The notes beneath the pieces are model-generated. The model did not search any database. It saw only the letters and a list, made by a program, of their open reading frames with translations, and was not told the origin of the DNA. Shown piece by piece: positions 27,459 through 35,153 of a stretch of DNA of 64,000 nt. Source of the stretch: Sedimenticola selenatireducens DSM 17993 (GTDB lineage Bacteria; Pseudomonadota; Gammaproteobacteria; Chromatiales; Chromatiaceae); the NCBI RefSeq assembly GCF_000428045.1, contig NZ_ATZE01000012.1, forward strand, positions 1 to 64,000, read 5' to 3'. The first letter of the stretch is position 1. Each line of letters opens with the position of its first letter. Made by a program: the position numbers and the translations under genes.

Positions 27459-28859
27459 ATGGAAATTCAATCCGATCACCGGCCCCTGGAGCACAATTCC
27501 GGGTACAATCAGCACGGTGTACCTTTTAATCCCTATCTACTGAACAGGGCAGACAGCATGTTACCAGGAGAGACCGTCGGCATCGTCAATTATCCTTTAC
27601 GCAGCCAGCTGGCCAGCGAGGTTCACGCCCGCCCCTACGAACAGCTGACCGCACCGGTGCAGGCGAGCCATCTGGCGATCCTCTCGGACGAGTCCCTGCT
27701 GGGAAAAGAGCGGGAGATGATCGGCGAGCTGTGCGAACGCTTTCGCGTGGCCCCGCCCTCCGCGTCGGCCCGCCACCACAGCGCCGACATGGGGATGTTC
27801 CGTCTGAAGTGGGAGCGTCACAGTGAATTCTCCAGCTACACCTTCTTTCACCATGCCCCCTTTGAGCAGCCGTTCCAGGAGACCGCCATCAGCCGGGTAC
27901 CGGCAGACTGGCTGGAACAGCTGCCTGGACAACTGTTGACGGCAGTCCATCTGGCACTGGCTCCCCGGGATTACCCGAAACAGGAGATCGAGGAGCTGGC
28001 CACGCTGTTCGCCAGCAACACGGTGACCGGCTCGGTGGTAACTGGGGGCGCGGCCCGGGTCTGGACCGATTTTCATATCCACGCCGATGGTTTCAGTCGT
28101 TTCCTGATCCAGGACGACCATCTGCGCAGCCGCCAGGCCGGACGCCTGATGCAACGTCTCTATGAGCTGGAGCAGTACCGCCTGCTGGCCCTGCTCGCCT
28201 TCCCTCTGGCCCAGCAGTACGGCCAGCAGCTCAACCGGCTGGACCAGGCGCTGAACAGCCTGATCGGGGAGATTGTGGACATCGACAACCTGGAGGATGA
28301 GCGTCATGCGCTGGAACAACTGACCGGCCTGGCCGCCCAGGTGGAGCAGGTCGCCTCCACCACCAGCTACCGGTTCAGTGCCGCTACCGCCTATTACGAC
28401 ATAATCCGGCAACGCCTGGCGGAGTTGCGGGAAGAGCGCATTCAGGGGGTGCAGATGCTGCATGAGTTCATGCAACGTCGCCTGGCGCCCGCCATGCACA
28501 CCTGCCAGTCAGTGGATCAGCGTATCCAGGGTCTGGCCACCCGCATAGCCCGCGCCTCCAATCTGCTACGCACCCGGGTGGACGTGAGCATGGAGGGACA
28601 GACCAAGGATCTATTGCGCTCCATGGATCGCCGTGCCCGTTTGCAACTGCGGATGCAGGAGACCGTGGAGGGGCTCTCGGTAGTAGTGCTCAGCTATTAT
28701 CTGCTGGGCCTGGTGGGATATGGCCTGAAGGGGCTAAAGTCGGCCGGTATCGGCATCAATGTAGAACTGGGCATCGGCATCGCCATCCCGGTGGTGCTGG
28801 TTGCCGTGTTTTTCGGCGTCCGGCGATTGAAGCGACTGGCGGGACACGCGGGCGACTGA
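27459..28859 (+). CDS. DUF3422 family membrane-anchored protein
   Basis: A 466-residue protein of uncharacterised family DUF3422. The N-terminal signature LRSQLASEVHARPYEQLTAP and the central segment GFSRFLIQDDHLRSRQAGRLMQRLYELEQYR are typical. The second half is helical with coiled-coil tendency (MEGQTKDLLRSMDRRARLQLRMQETVEGLS). It ends in two predicted membrane helices (VVVLSYYLLGLVGYG and ELGIGIAIPVVLVAVFFGV), so it is probably an inner-membrane protein with a large cytoplasmic domain. Two starts are plausible: ATG 27459 and ATG 27558; the second lies immediately before the conserved region. Function is unknown. Confidence 0.85.
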   Translation: MEIQSDHRPLEHNSGYNQHGVPFNPYLLNRADSMLPGETVGIVNYPLRSQLASEVHARPYEQLTAPVQASHLAILSDESLLGKEREMIGELCERFRVAPPSASARHHSADMGMFRLKWERHSEFSSYTFFHHAPFEQPFQETAISRVPADWLEQLPGQLLTAVHLALAPRDYPKQEIEELATLFASNTVTGSVVTGGAARVWTDFHIHADGFSRFLIQDDHLRSRQAGRLMQRLYELEQYRLLALLAFPLAQQYGQQLNRLDQALNSLIGEIVDIDNLEDERHALEQLTGLAAQVEQVASTTSYRFSAATAYYDIIRQRLAELREERIQGVQMLHEFMQRRLAPAMHTCQSVDQRIQGLATRIARASNLLRTRVDVSMEGQTKDLLRSMDRRARLQLRMQETVEGLSVVVLSYYLLGLVGYGLKGLKSAGIGINVELGIGIAIPVVLVAVFFGVRRLKRLAGHAGD

Positions 28860-28921
28860 GCCGGCGGCCTGTTGAACCGTTCACCCTGAGGCGGGCCTCC
28901 TGCATGGACAGGAGTCAACCA

Positions 28922-29404
28922 TTACAGCAAGGCCAGGACACCCTGTAGCGCCACTGCCACGGCCTGCCGGCGCACCGCCTCCCGATCACCGGCAAACCGG
29001 TGGCAGGCGGCGACCACATCGCCCTCCCGGCGTTGCCAGGCAAACCAGACGGTGCCCACCGGCTTCTCCGGGGTACCGCCCCCGGGACCGGCAACACCGC
29101 TGACTGAAAGCGCCAGATCGGCGCGACTGTTCACCAGGGCACCGGTCACCATCTCCCGCACCACCGCTTCACTGACTGCGCCGTGGGCCGCCAGTGTCTC
29201 CGGCTGCACCCCCAGCATCTCCTGCTTGGCCTGGTTGCTGTAGGTAACGAATCCCCGATCGAACCACTCGCTGCTGCCGGCGATATCGGTCAGTACCTTG
29301 GCGATCCAGCCGCCGGTACAGGATTCCGCAGCGGCCAGCTTCAGTCGGTGCTTCAGTAATTGTATCGCCAGCTCATGCGCCTGTTGTGCCAGTTCATTAC
29401 TCAT
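28922..29404 (-). CDS. pncC: Nicotinamide-nucleotide amidase (CinA C-terminal domain family)
   Basis: A 160-residue enzyme that deamidates NMN to NaMN in pyridine nucleotide recycling. The motif AAAESCTGGWIAKVLTDIAGSS and the later SVSGVAGPGGGTPEKPVGTVWFA are diagnostic of CinA/PncC. It consists only of the C-terminal amidase domain, as in E. coli YgaD/PncC, without the N-terminal MoCF-like domain. ATG 29404 was chosen over the upstream ATG at 29431 because the conserved helix starts there. recA-cinA neighbourhoods are common; here the DUF3422 gene lies between them. Confidence 0.92.
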   Translation of the reverse strand: MSNELAQQAHELAIQLLKHRLKLAAAESCTGGWIAKVLTDIAGSSEWFDRGFVTYSNQAKQEMLGVQPETLAAHGAVSEAVVREMVTGALVNSRADLALSVSGVAGPGGGTPEKPVGTVWFAWQRREGDVVAACHRFAGDREAVRRQAVAVALQGVLALL

Positions 29405-29542
29405 GTGGACAGTATCTGAGTTCACCCCCATAGACGCAAGCCGTGCGGTTTTGTCATAACCTATCGCGACAGATCGGGCCTGACCATCCGCACGATTTGG
29501 GCTACACTGTGCGGCCCTGAATCAGCAACTCAGAAGGTCCCT

Positions 29543-29815
29543 ATGCAAATCCTCTGTGAACACAAGGCCTCGCCGGCCAAACTGGAAATCCTGGGTGTAT
29601 TTGAATGGCCTATCTGGGAAAAAGAGGTCTCCGAGTTCCCCTGGCAGTACGACCGCACAGAGGTCTGCTACTTCCTGCGTGGCCAGGTGGAGATCACACC
29701 GGATGGCGGCGAACCCCAGACCTTCGGACGCGGCGACCTGGTTACCCTCCCGGCCGGTCTCTCCTGCACCTGGAAAATTCTCAAGCGGGTAGAGAAACAC
29801 TACAGCTTCGAATAA
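29543..29815 (+). CDS. Small cupin-domain protein
   Basis: A 90-residue single-domain cupin (cupin_3/DUF861-like). The barrel strands are visible in KLEILGVFEWPIWEKEVSEFPWQYDRTEVCYFLRGQVEITPDGG and FGRGDLVTLPAGLSCTWKIL. The usual cupin motif 1 His-His pair is replaced (DRTEVCYFL), so only part of a metal site remains; such proteins are often EutQ-like or of unknown function. It stands alone between pncC (divergent) and the toxin-antitoxin region. Confidence 0.8.
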   Translation: MQILCEHKASPAKLEILGVFEWPIWEKEVSEFPWQYDRTEVCYFLRGQVEITPDGGEPQTFGRGDLVTLPAGLSCTWKILKRVEKHYSFE

Positions 29816-29905
29816 CCCCACAGCCGATCAACCGAGCCGCCGCACAGCCCCATGAGCAACACCGTCAGCCCATCCCACACACCCATGATGCACAGGTGTT
29901 TTACC

Positions 29906-30122
29906 ATTGTTTAACAAGGATATTTTTTAGATCAACAGCATAAAAGCTACACTACAGGTTACAGTTTTTCAGCCCCTTGCTTCATAGTGTGTGTTCCTGT
30001 TGTAACCAATTGTTTTATTTAACTTAATTCTTAGCACCCATTGCCCATTACCTCTATCGAATAGGTATTAAGCTATTGTTTATCAGAGATTTTTTAAATA
30101 ATACAGCATAAAAGCTACACTA
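29906..30122. repeat. Imperfect ~49-bp direct repeat, AT-rich (two copies)
   Basis: Copies at 29906-29954 and 30075-30122 begin with ATTGTTTA and share an identical final 20 bp starting ACAGCATAAAAG. They are ~168 bp apart and occupy a 434-nt spacer (29816-30249) that has no gene before the antitoxin. They lie near the point where chromosomal housekeeping genes give way to accessory genes. They could be an insertion scar, regulatory iterons or an attachment-site duplication; none can be proved from one window. Confidence 0.6.
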
Positions 30123-30192
30123 AACGGCCAGTGACTTGCTCCCACCAGTTCCGGTCGGCGCCTCTTTCAAACCATAATTCGCTTTGCATTGG

Positions 30193-30217
30193 TACCAAAT
30201 ACGGACTATATTTGGTA
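30193..30217. promoter_or_regulatory. Palindromic operator of the toxin-antitoxin operon
   Basis: A perfect inverted repeat TACCAAATA - 7 nt - TATTTGGTA lies 33 nt upstream of the antitoxin ATG. Phd/YefM-family antitoxins autorepress through such palindromes over the promoter. The assignment is by position and symmetry. Confidence 0.65.
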
Positions 30218-30249
30218 CGTTCTGGAATCAGAGATACGGTGGACACATC

Positions 30250-30531
30250 ATGAAACTCAGCGAATCGGTCAAACCCATCAGCTACCTCAAAAGTCATACG
30301 GCCGAGGCCTTACGAGATGTCAACGAGAGCCAGCGGACCCTAGTGATAACCCAGCACGGTGAAGCCAAGGCGGTTCTCCAGGACATCGCCAGTTACGAAC
30401 AAACCCAGGAATCGCTGGCGCTGCTCAAGATGCTGGCCCAGAGCTCCAAATGCATTCGAGAGGGGCGTAGCAAGCCCGTCAAAACGGCCTTCTCGGATAT
30501 CCGCAAACGCATCAAGGAAAGCACCGGGTGA
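30250..30531 (+). CDS. Type II antitoxin, Phd/YefM family
   Basis: A 93-residue antitoxin. The N-terminal DNA-binding fold shows KLSESVKPISYLKSHTAEALRDVNESQRTLVITQHGEAKAVLQDIASYEQ, the classic Phd/YefM pattern, and the C-terminal part that wraps the toxin is charged and flexible (REGRSKPVKTAFSDIRKRIKESTG). ATG 30250 was chosen over 30184 because the earlier frame overlaps the operator and adds unrelated residues. Its stop overlaps the toxin start by 4 nt, indicating translational coupling. Confidence 0.92.
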   Translation: MKLSESVKPISYLKSHTAEALRDVNESQRTLVITQHGEAKAVLQDIASYEQTQESLALLKMLAQSSKCIREGRSKPVKTAFSDIRKRIKESTG

Positions 30532-30854
30532 CACGCTATCGCGTCCGGGTTTCAGAAGAAGCGGAACAGGACCTGATCGACATCTACCGTTACGTTGCAA
30601 TCCATGACTCGGTGGAGAAGGCGGCGCACGTTTTGGAGCAACTGGAACCGCTCTGTTCGAGCCTTGCCGAACTGCCCATGCGAGGCCATATCCCGCCCGA
30701 ACTGGATCGGATCGGCGTGACGAATTACCGGGAGGTTCACTTCAAGCCGTATCGTGTCATCTACGAGGTCATTGGGCAGGACGTCTTTGTTCATTGCGTC
30801 CTGGATGGGCGACGAGACATGCAGTCGTTACTTGAGCGGCGCCTGGTTCGGTAG
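30528..30854 (+). CDS. Type II toxin, ParE/RelE superfamily
   Basis: A 108-residue toxin starting at GTG inside the antitoxin stop. The signature YRVRVSEEAEQDLIDIYRYVA at the N-terminus, then YREVHFKPYRVIYEVIGQDVFVHCVLDGRRDMQSLLERRL, is a ParE-type fold ending in the usual RRD-x-x-x-L-x-x-R-L helix. ParE members poison gyrase and RelE members cut mRNA; the sequence favours ParE but this is not decisive. Together with the antitoxin it probably stabilises the adjacent island. Confidence 0.9.
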   Translation: MTRYRVRVSEEAEQDLIDIYRYVAIHDSVEKAAHVLEQLEPLCSSLAELPMRGHIPPELDRIGVTNYREVHFKPYRVIYEVIGQDVFVHCVLDGRRDMQSLLERRLVR

Positions 30855-31201
30855 GAGCTACCCACACTTCCGCGTTCGCGCAGTAGGTTTGCCGGTCTCA
30901 TATTACTGTTGCCTCCCCTGCTGTTGAGCATGCCGAGCAGAGGGTATCGATAAATCCCACTAGATTGAAAACAAGCCATTTTTTATATTTAATATCAATG
31001 GCTTAATAGATAATCTATGTAGTAATACCATGCTCAGAAATAGTTGTGCTGGTAGTGCTTATAATAACGGCTAGTTCGCTGTTGCTGAAAAAGTAAATCT
31101 GTCCCGTTTTCCTCTCACCTTCCTTGTTAAGGCCGGACTCAGGAGCGAGACCCCGCCCTGCCGCAGGTAGCGGCGAATATCGTAGAGGCAGGAGACGCCG
31201 A
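30855..31201. other. Intergenic spacer before the antiviral island
   Basis: No supported gene is seen in these 347 nt. The central ~120 nt are AT-rich, and the final part contains AGGAGA, the ribosome site for the OLD-family nuclease gene. This is the first sequence clearly inside the accessory region, but no tRNA, integrase or terminal repeat marks a boundary. Confidence 0.5.
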
Positions 31202-33118
31202 ATGAAACTTCACTGTATACGCTTATCAAACTTCCAGTGCTTCGGCTCCGAGCCTACGGAACTCAGCCTCGAAGCCCTGACTTTTTTTATCGGCCCAAAT
31301 GGGTCCGGCAAGACTGCCGCGATGCAAGCGCTTTGCCGCTTGTTCGCTTTCGACCCGGCCTTACGGCGCATCAAAAAATCGGACTTCCACGTTCCCCATG
31401 ATGAGGGAGAAACACCGGACGAACGGACCCTTTGGATTGAAGCTGATCTCCTCTTCCCGGAGCTGAAGGATGATGAGGGAGAACATCCAACAATCCCCCC
31501 TCACTTTGGACACATGCGCCTGGACGAACCAGCAGGTATACCGCGTGTTCGCTTTCGTCTCGACGCGAGTATGGGTGTGGATGGCGATATCGATGACACG
31601 TTTCGATATGTGCTGGACCTTAACGCGGATGGTTCGCCCCTGAATACAGCCGCAGTGTCTCGGCCCGAGCGCAATAACATTCAGCTCCACTACCTGCCTG
31701 CAAGACGCGATCCAGCGGAGCACATCTCGTTTGGAACAAATGCTCTGCTCGGCCGGTTACTGAGAGCAGTGAACTGGGATACCGAGCGCTCAACAATCAA
31801 GGCGCTGACCGAACAGATAAGCGACAGCCTGGCAACCAACGAGTCAGTCGCCTCGCTAAGCAAAAAATTAAGTGGCGCATGGAAAGGCCTTCATAAAGGG
31901 AGCTACTTTGCTGACCCTTCGATTACCTTTGTTGCGAGTGAAATCGAAGCGCTGCTCAGGCACCTGTCCGTATCGTTTGCTCCGGGCCACGACGAGCAGT
32001 TGGTGGATTTCTCGCGACTGAGCGATGGGCAGAAATCCATGCTTTACCTCTCGCTGGTTCTTTCTTCGCAAGCTATAGGGCGTGCGGTACTCAGTGGAGA
32101 AGACAGCACCTTTGATCCAGACAATCTCAAACCCGCTATATTCACGATTGTCGCTGTTGAGGAGCCCGAGAACAGCCTCTCTCCCCATTACCTGGGCCGT
32201 ATTGTCTCGGCGTTGACCACGCTGGTACAAAACGAAGATGCCCAGGCTGTAATTGCCACCCACGCTCCTTCCATGCTGCGTCGAGTAGAGCCCGAAAAGA
32301 TCCGCTACCTGCGTCTAAGCGAAGCACGACGAACAAGCGTGACCGGCATTCAAATGCCAGCTGTTGCCGACGAAGCCCACAAATTTGTGCGCGAAGCCGT
32401 CCAGGCCTTCCCGGAACTGTATTTCTCTCGATTGGTTGTTCTTGGTGAAGGTGACAGCGAAGAAATCGTACTACCCCGCATATTGAAAGCAAAAGGGGCT
32501 CCTATCGATGAGTCTGCGATATCTGTTGTGCCGCTCGGTGGCAGACACGTAAATCACTTCTGGCGCTTGCTAACAGCTCTGGATATCCCCTTTATTACTC
32601 TTCTGGACTTGGATTTGGCACGCCACCAAGGTGGATGGGGACGTGTAAAGTATGTAAATGATCAATTGGGCCAATACATGCCAGTCCAACAGCTTCCTTC
32701 TGATTGGGGTATACCCGCATGGAACGACGATACCAACAAGCTGCTTGACTACCAAAACTACATCAACACACTCGAAGAGCGCGGAATTTTCTTCTCCTCG
32801 CCGATGGATCTGGATTTTGCGATGCTCAAGAGCTACCCAGATGCTTACGAACTCGATGGCGCGGACGAGGTTCTCCCAGACGACAACAAGACCAAAGCGG
32901 TCCTTGGCGACAGTTACCACGATGCTAATCAATACACCGAGGACGAGCAAAAGCTTTTCATCACATATCACAAGCGTTTCAAGCTTGGCAGCAAACCCGC
33001 CGCTCATATCAACGCCCTTTCCAGGCTCACTGATGGTGAGCTTCTAGCCAAGATGCCACTTTCATTAGGTCGACTGGCTGATGCAGTGATCGCCAGACTC
33101 GCGGAATTACCTGAGTGA
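31202..33118 (+). CDS. OLD-family ATPase/TOPRIM nuclease (GajA-like)
   Basis: A 638-residue class 2 OLD-type nuclease. The N-terminal ABC-type ATPase has Walker A GPNGSGKT (31-38), a signature-like segment LSDGQKSMLYLSLVL and Walker B VAVEEPENSLSP, then ATHAPSMLRR. The C-terminal TOPRIM domain shows VVLGEGDSEEIVLPRIL (~412-428) and the DxD motif LLDLDLAR (~466), the metal-binding residues of the nuclease. The start at 31202 has AGGAGA upstream; the earlier in-frame ATG at 31124 adds a non-conserved arginine-rich leader. It overlaps the next gene, a UvrD-like helicase, by 4 nt. That pairing is the Gabija defence architecture, in which GajA nicks or cuts DNA when nucleotides are depleted. Confidence 0.83.
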   Translation: MKLHCIRLSNFQCFGSEPTELSLEALTFFIGPNGSGKTAAMQALCRLFAFDPALRRIKKSDFHVPHDEGETPDERTLWIEADLLFPELKDDEGEHPTIPPHFGHMRLDEPAGIPRVRFRLDASMGVDGDIDDTFRYVLDLNADGSPLNTAAVSRPERNNIQLHYLPARRDPAEHISFGTNALLGRLLRAVNWDTERSTIKALTEQISDSLATNESVASLSKKLSGAWKGLHKGSYFADPSITFVASEIEALLRHLSVSFAPGHDEQLVDFSRLSDGQKSMLYLSLVLSSQAIGRAVLSGEDSTFDPDNLKPAIFTIVAVEEPENSLSPHYLGRIVSALTTLVQNEDAQAVIATHAPSMLRRVEPEKIRYLRLSEARRTSVTGIQMPAVADEAHKFVREAVQAFPELYFSRLVVLGEGDSEEIVLPRILKAKGAPIDESAISVVPLGGRHVNHFWRLLTALDIPFITLLDLDLARHQGGWGRVKYVNDQLGQYMPVQQLPSDWGIPAWNDDTNKLLDYQNYINTLEERGIFFSSPMDLDFAMLKSYPDAYELDGADEVLPDDNKTKAVLGDSYHDANQYTEDEQKLFITYHKRFKLGSKPAAHINALSRLTDGELLAKMPLSLGRLADAVIARLAELPE

Positions 33119-34785
33119 TTGACCCCGCAGACTGGAAACCGGCTGATGGCCTTATATTAGAGCCCAATGCGTTAAACGCCGCGACCGAGCGCGAACGCTG
33201 CCTGGCACTGACCGCCGGTCCTGGTGCTGGAAAGACCGAAATGCTCGCACAGAGAGCGGACTTTCTTTTACGCACAGGAACATGCCGTTATCCGTACCGC
33301 ATCCTTGCGATCTCATTCAAGGTCGATGCAAGCCGGAACCTGAAGGATCGTGTGCGCCGACGCTGCGGCCCAGAGCTTGCCGCCAGATTTGACAGTTATA
33401 CCTTCCACGCTTTTGCAAAGCGCATCATCGACCGCTTTCGTCCGGTACTGACTGGGCTCGACGCGCTTGATCCGGACTACACAATCGGTACTCACAAAGT
33501 CACACGCCGACAAATTGAATTCGGCGACCTCATCCCCCTGGCAATAGATATTCTCAATACATCCCGGGTCGCCAGAAACGCAGTCCGCAAAAGCTATACC
33601 GATGTTTTTCTTGATGAGTTTCAGGACTGTACCGACCGGCAGTATGAACTGGTCCGACTGGCATTTCAGGGCACTTCAGTTCGCTTGACTGCCGTGGGCG
33701 ATACCAAACAACGGATCATGGCTTGGGCTGGAGCCCTAGAGGGAGTCTTCTTAACTTTCGCCGCTGACTTTAATGCGGTGCCGTTGAATTTGTACCTCAA
33801 TTTCCGCTCACAGCCACAGCTTCTTCGCATGCAAAACGCGATCATCCGCGTCATGGACCCCACGTCCGTCATGCCCGACGAGAACATTGTCGGTGATGAC
33901 GGTGAAATCTATGCCTGGAGATTTAACACCAGCCAGGACGAAGCCGTATATCTGGCGGATCAGATAGTCCGCTGGATTCGGGATGAAGGCGTGCCTCATT
34001 CAGAAATTGCTATTCTGGTTTCCAAACAGCTCGATCTTTATGCTGATTTGTTGATGAAAGAACTGGATCAGCGCGGCATTCCTTACCGCAATGAGCAACA
34101 GCTTCAGGACATTTCCGTAGAGCCCGTAGCACGGTTAATAGCGGATTACTTGTTGTGCCTTTATGGCACACGAGAGCCGGGGGCCTGGTTACGGTTGATG
34201 GATCAACTTATCCCCTTCGAAGATGAGTACTATCAGGGCGACCTGCGACATGACTGGCAACGATTTATAAAAGCACAACGTAAAGAGGCTGAAATTCTCG
34301 ACTTGATTGTCGATAGATGGCCAGGAGCATGGACATTTGTCGAGAAATTCCTTGAAAAGGTTGGAACGAGCGATTTGACTGCCCTGCACCCAGATTATGA
34401 GTCTGCCAGCCGACTTGAAGAGGTGATACACAACACAAGATCGCGGATAGACGAATTGCTCATGATAGACCCTGATTTGCTTCACGCTTTAGCTCGATTT
34501 TCCGAGGACCATGCGGTACGCATCCTAACCATCCATAAGAGCAAAGGCCTGGAGTTCGATACGGTGGTGATTGTAGGTGTAGAGAAAGAAGCGTTCTGGG
34601 GTAATGAGGCAGAAGAACGGTGCGCATTCTTCGTTGGGGTGTCACGCGCAAAGCGCCGCCTACTACTGACACATGCGGATCAGCGGGCAAGGCCACCCGA
34701 TTGGACTAAACGTTGGGATACCGTGCGCCACCCCCAAACCGAATACTTTGGGTATGCCACACCGTTCTTGAGTGGCGGCACCTAA
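33115..34785 (+). CDS. UvrD/Rep-type helicase (GajB-like)
   Basis: A 556-residue superfamily 1 helicase starting at GTG within the stop of the OLD-family gene (GTGA overlap). Visible motifs: I LTAGPGAGKTEMLA, II VFLDEFQDCT, III AVGDTKQRIMAWAGA, IV LNFRSQPQLLRM, V ILTIHKSKGLEFDTVVI, and VI FVGVSRAKRRLLLTHAD. In Gabija, GajB associates with GajA as its partner component. The protein is slightly longer than the usual ~500 residues. The low-grade alternative is an OLD/UvrD repair pair, but in this neighbourhood defence is favoured. Confidence 0.82.
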   Translation: MIDPADWKPADGLILEPNALNAATERERCLALTAGPGAGKTEMLAQRADFLLRTGTCRYPYRILAISFKVDASRNLKDRVRRRCGPELAARFDSYTFHAFAKRIIDRFRPVLTGLDALDPDYTIGTHKVTRRQIEFGDLIPLAIDILNTSRVARNAVRKSYTDVFLDEFQDCTDRQYELVRLAFQGTSVRLTAVGDTKQRIMAWAGALEGVFLTFAADFNAVPLNLYLNFRSQPQLLRMQNAIIRVMDPTSVMPDENIVGDDGEIYAWRFNTSQDEAVYLADQIVRWIRDEGVPHSEIAILVSKQLDLYADLLMKELDQRGIPYRNEQQLQDISVEPVARLIADYLLCLYGTREPGAWLRLMDQLIPFEDEYYQGDLRHDWQRFIKAQRKEAEILDLIVDRWPGAWTFVEKFLEKVGTSDLTALHPDYESASRLEEVIHNTRSRIDELLMIDPDLLHALARFSEDHAVRILTIHKSKGLEFDTVVIVGVEKEAFWGNEAEERCAFFVGVSRAKRRLLLTHADQRARPPDWTKRWDTVRHPQTEYFGYATPFLSGGT

Positions 34786-34884
34786 GCAAGTGGAATCGAT
34801 CCGTCCAGGTTTATATGGCCCGGAGTTGTTAGGTTCTTTGAGATCAGAAATACAAACTTCTCTATCCAGTTGCTCATTAAACAC

Positions 34885-35144
34885 TCAACTAAATGGCTCT
34901 TCTTTTTCCCGCTGGGATTCAAACCCTGCTATATACTTCTTAAGTAAATCACTTTTACTCCCGAAATATCTTTCCAAGAATTCCTCCGCCGTCAACGGAA
35001 TATATTCGACATTTTCTGCGCTCAAACTGAGGTAGTTGAACACTGATACACAGCACCTTAGGCAACCTTCCGGGCTTTGACTTCCAGGTAAATTCCTTCC
35101 TGCTCCTGCAAGTAATAGATCAAAAGATAATCGCCATGTCCCAT
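34885..35144 (-). pseudogene. Two short minus-strand coding remnants
   Basis: The 368-nt spacer between the helicase gene and the giant STAND gene holds two coding-like frames. The frame 35058-35144 encodes 28 residues starting MGHGDYLLIYYLQEQEG, with a RelE/ParE-like GDYLLIY strand. The frame 34885-35043 encodes ~52 residues including LTAEEFLERYFGSKSDLLKKY. They are in different frames and may be fragments of one or two decayed genes. No intact gene is claimed. Confidence 0.3.
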
Positions 35145-35153
35145 TTAGTTACC

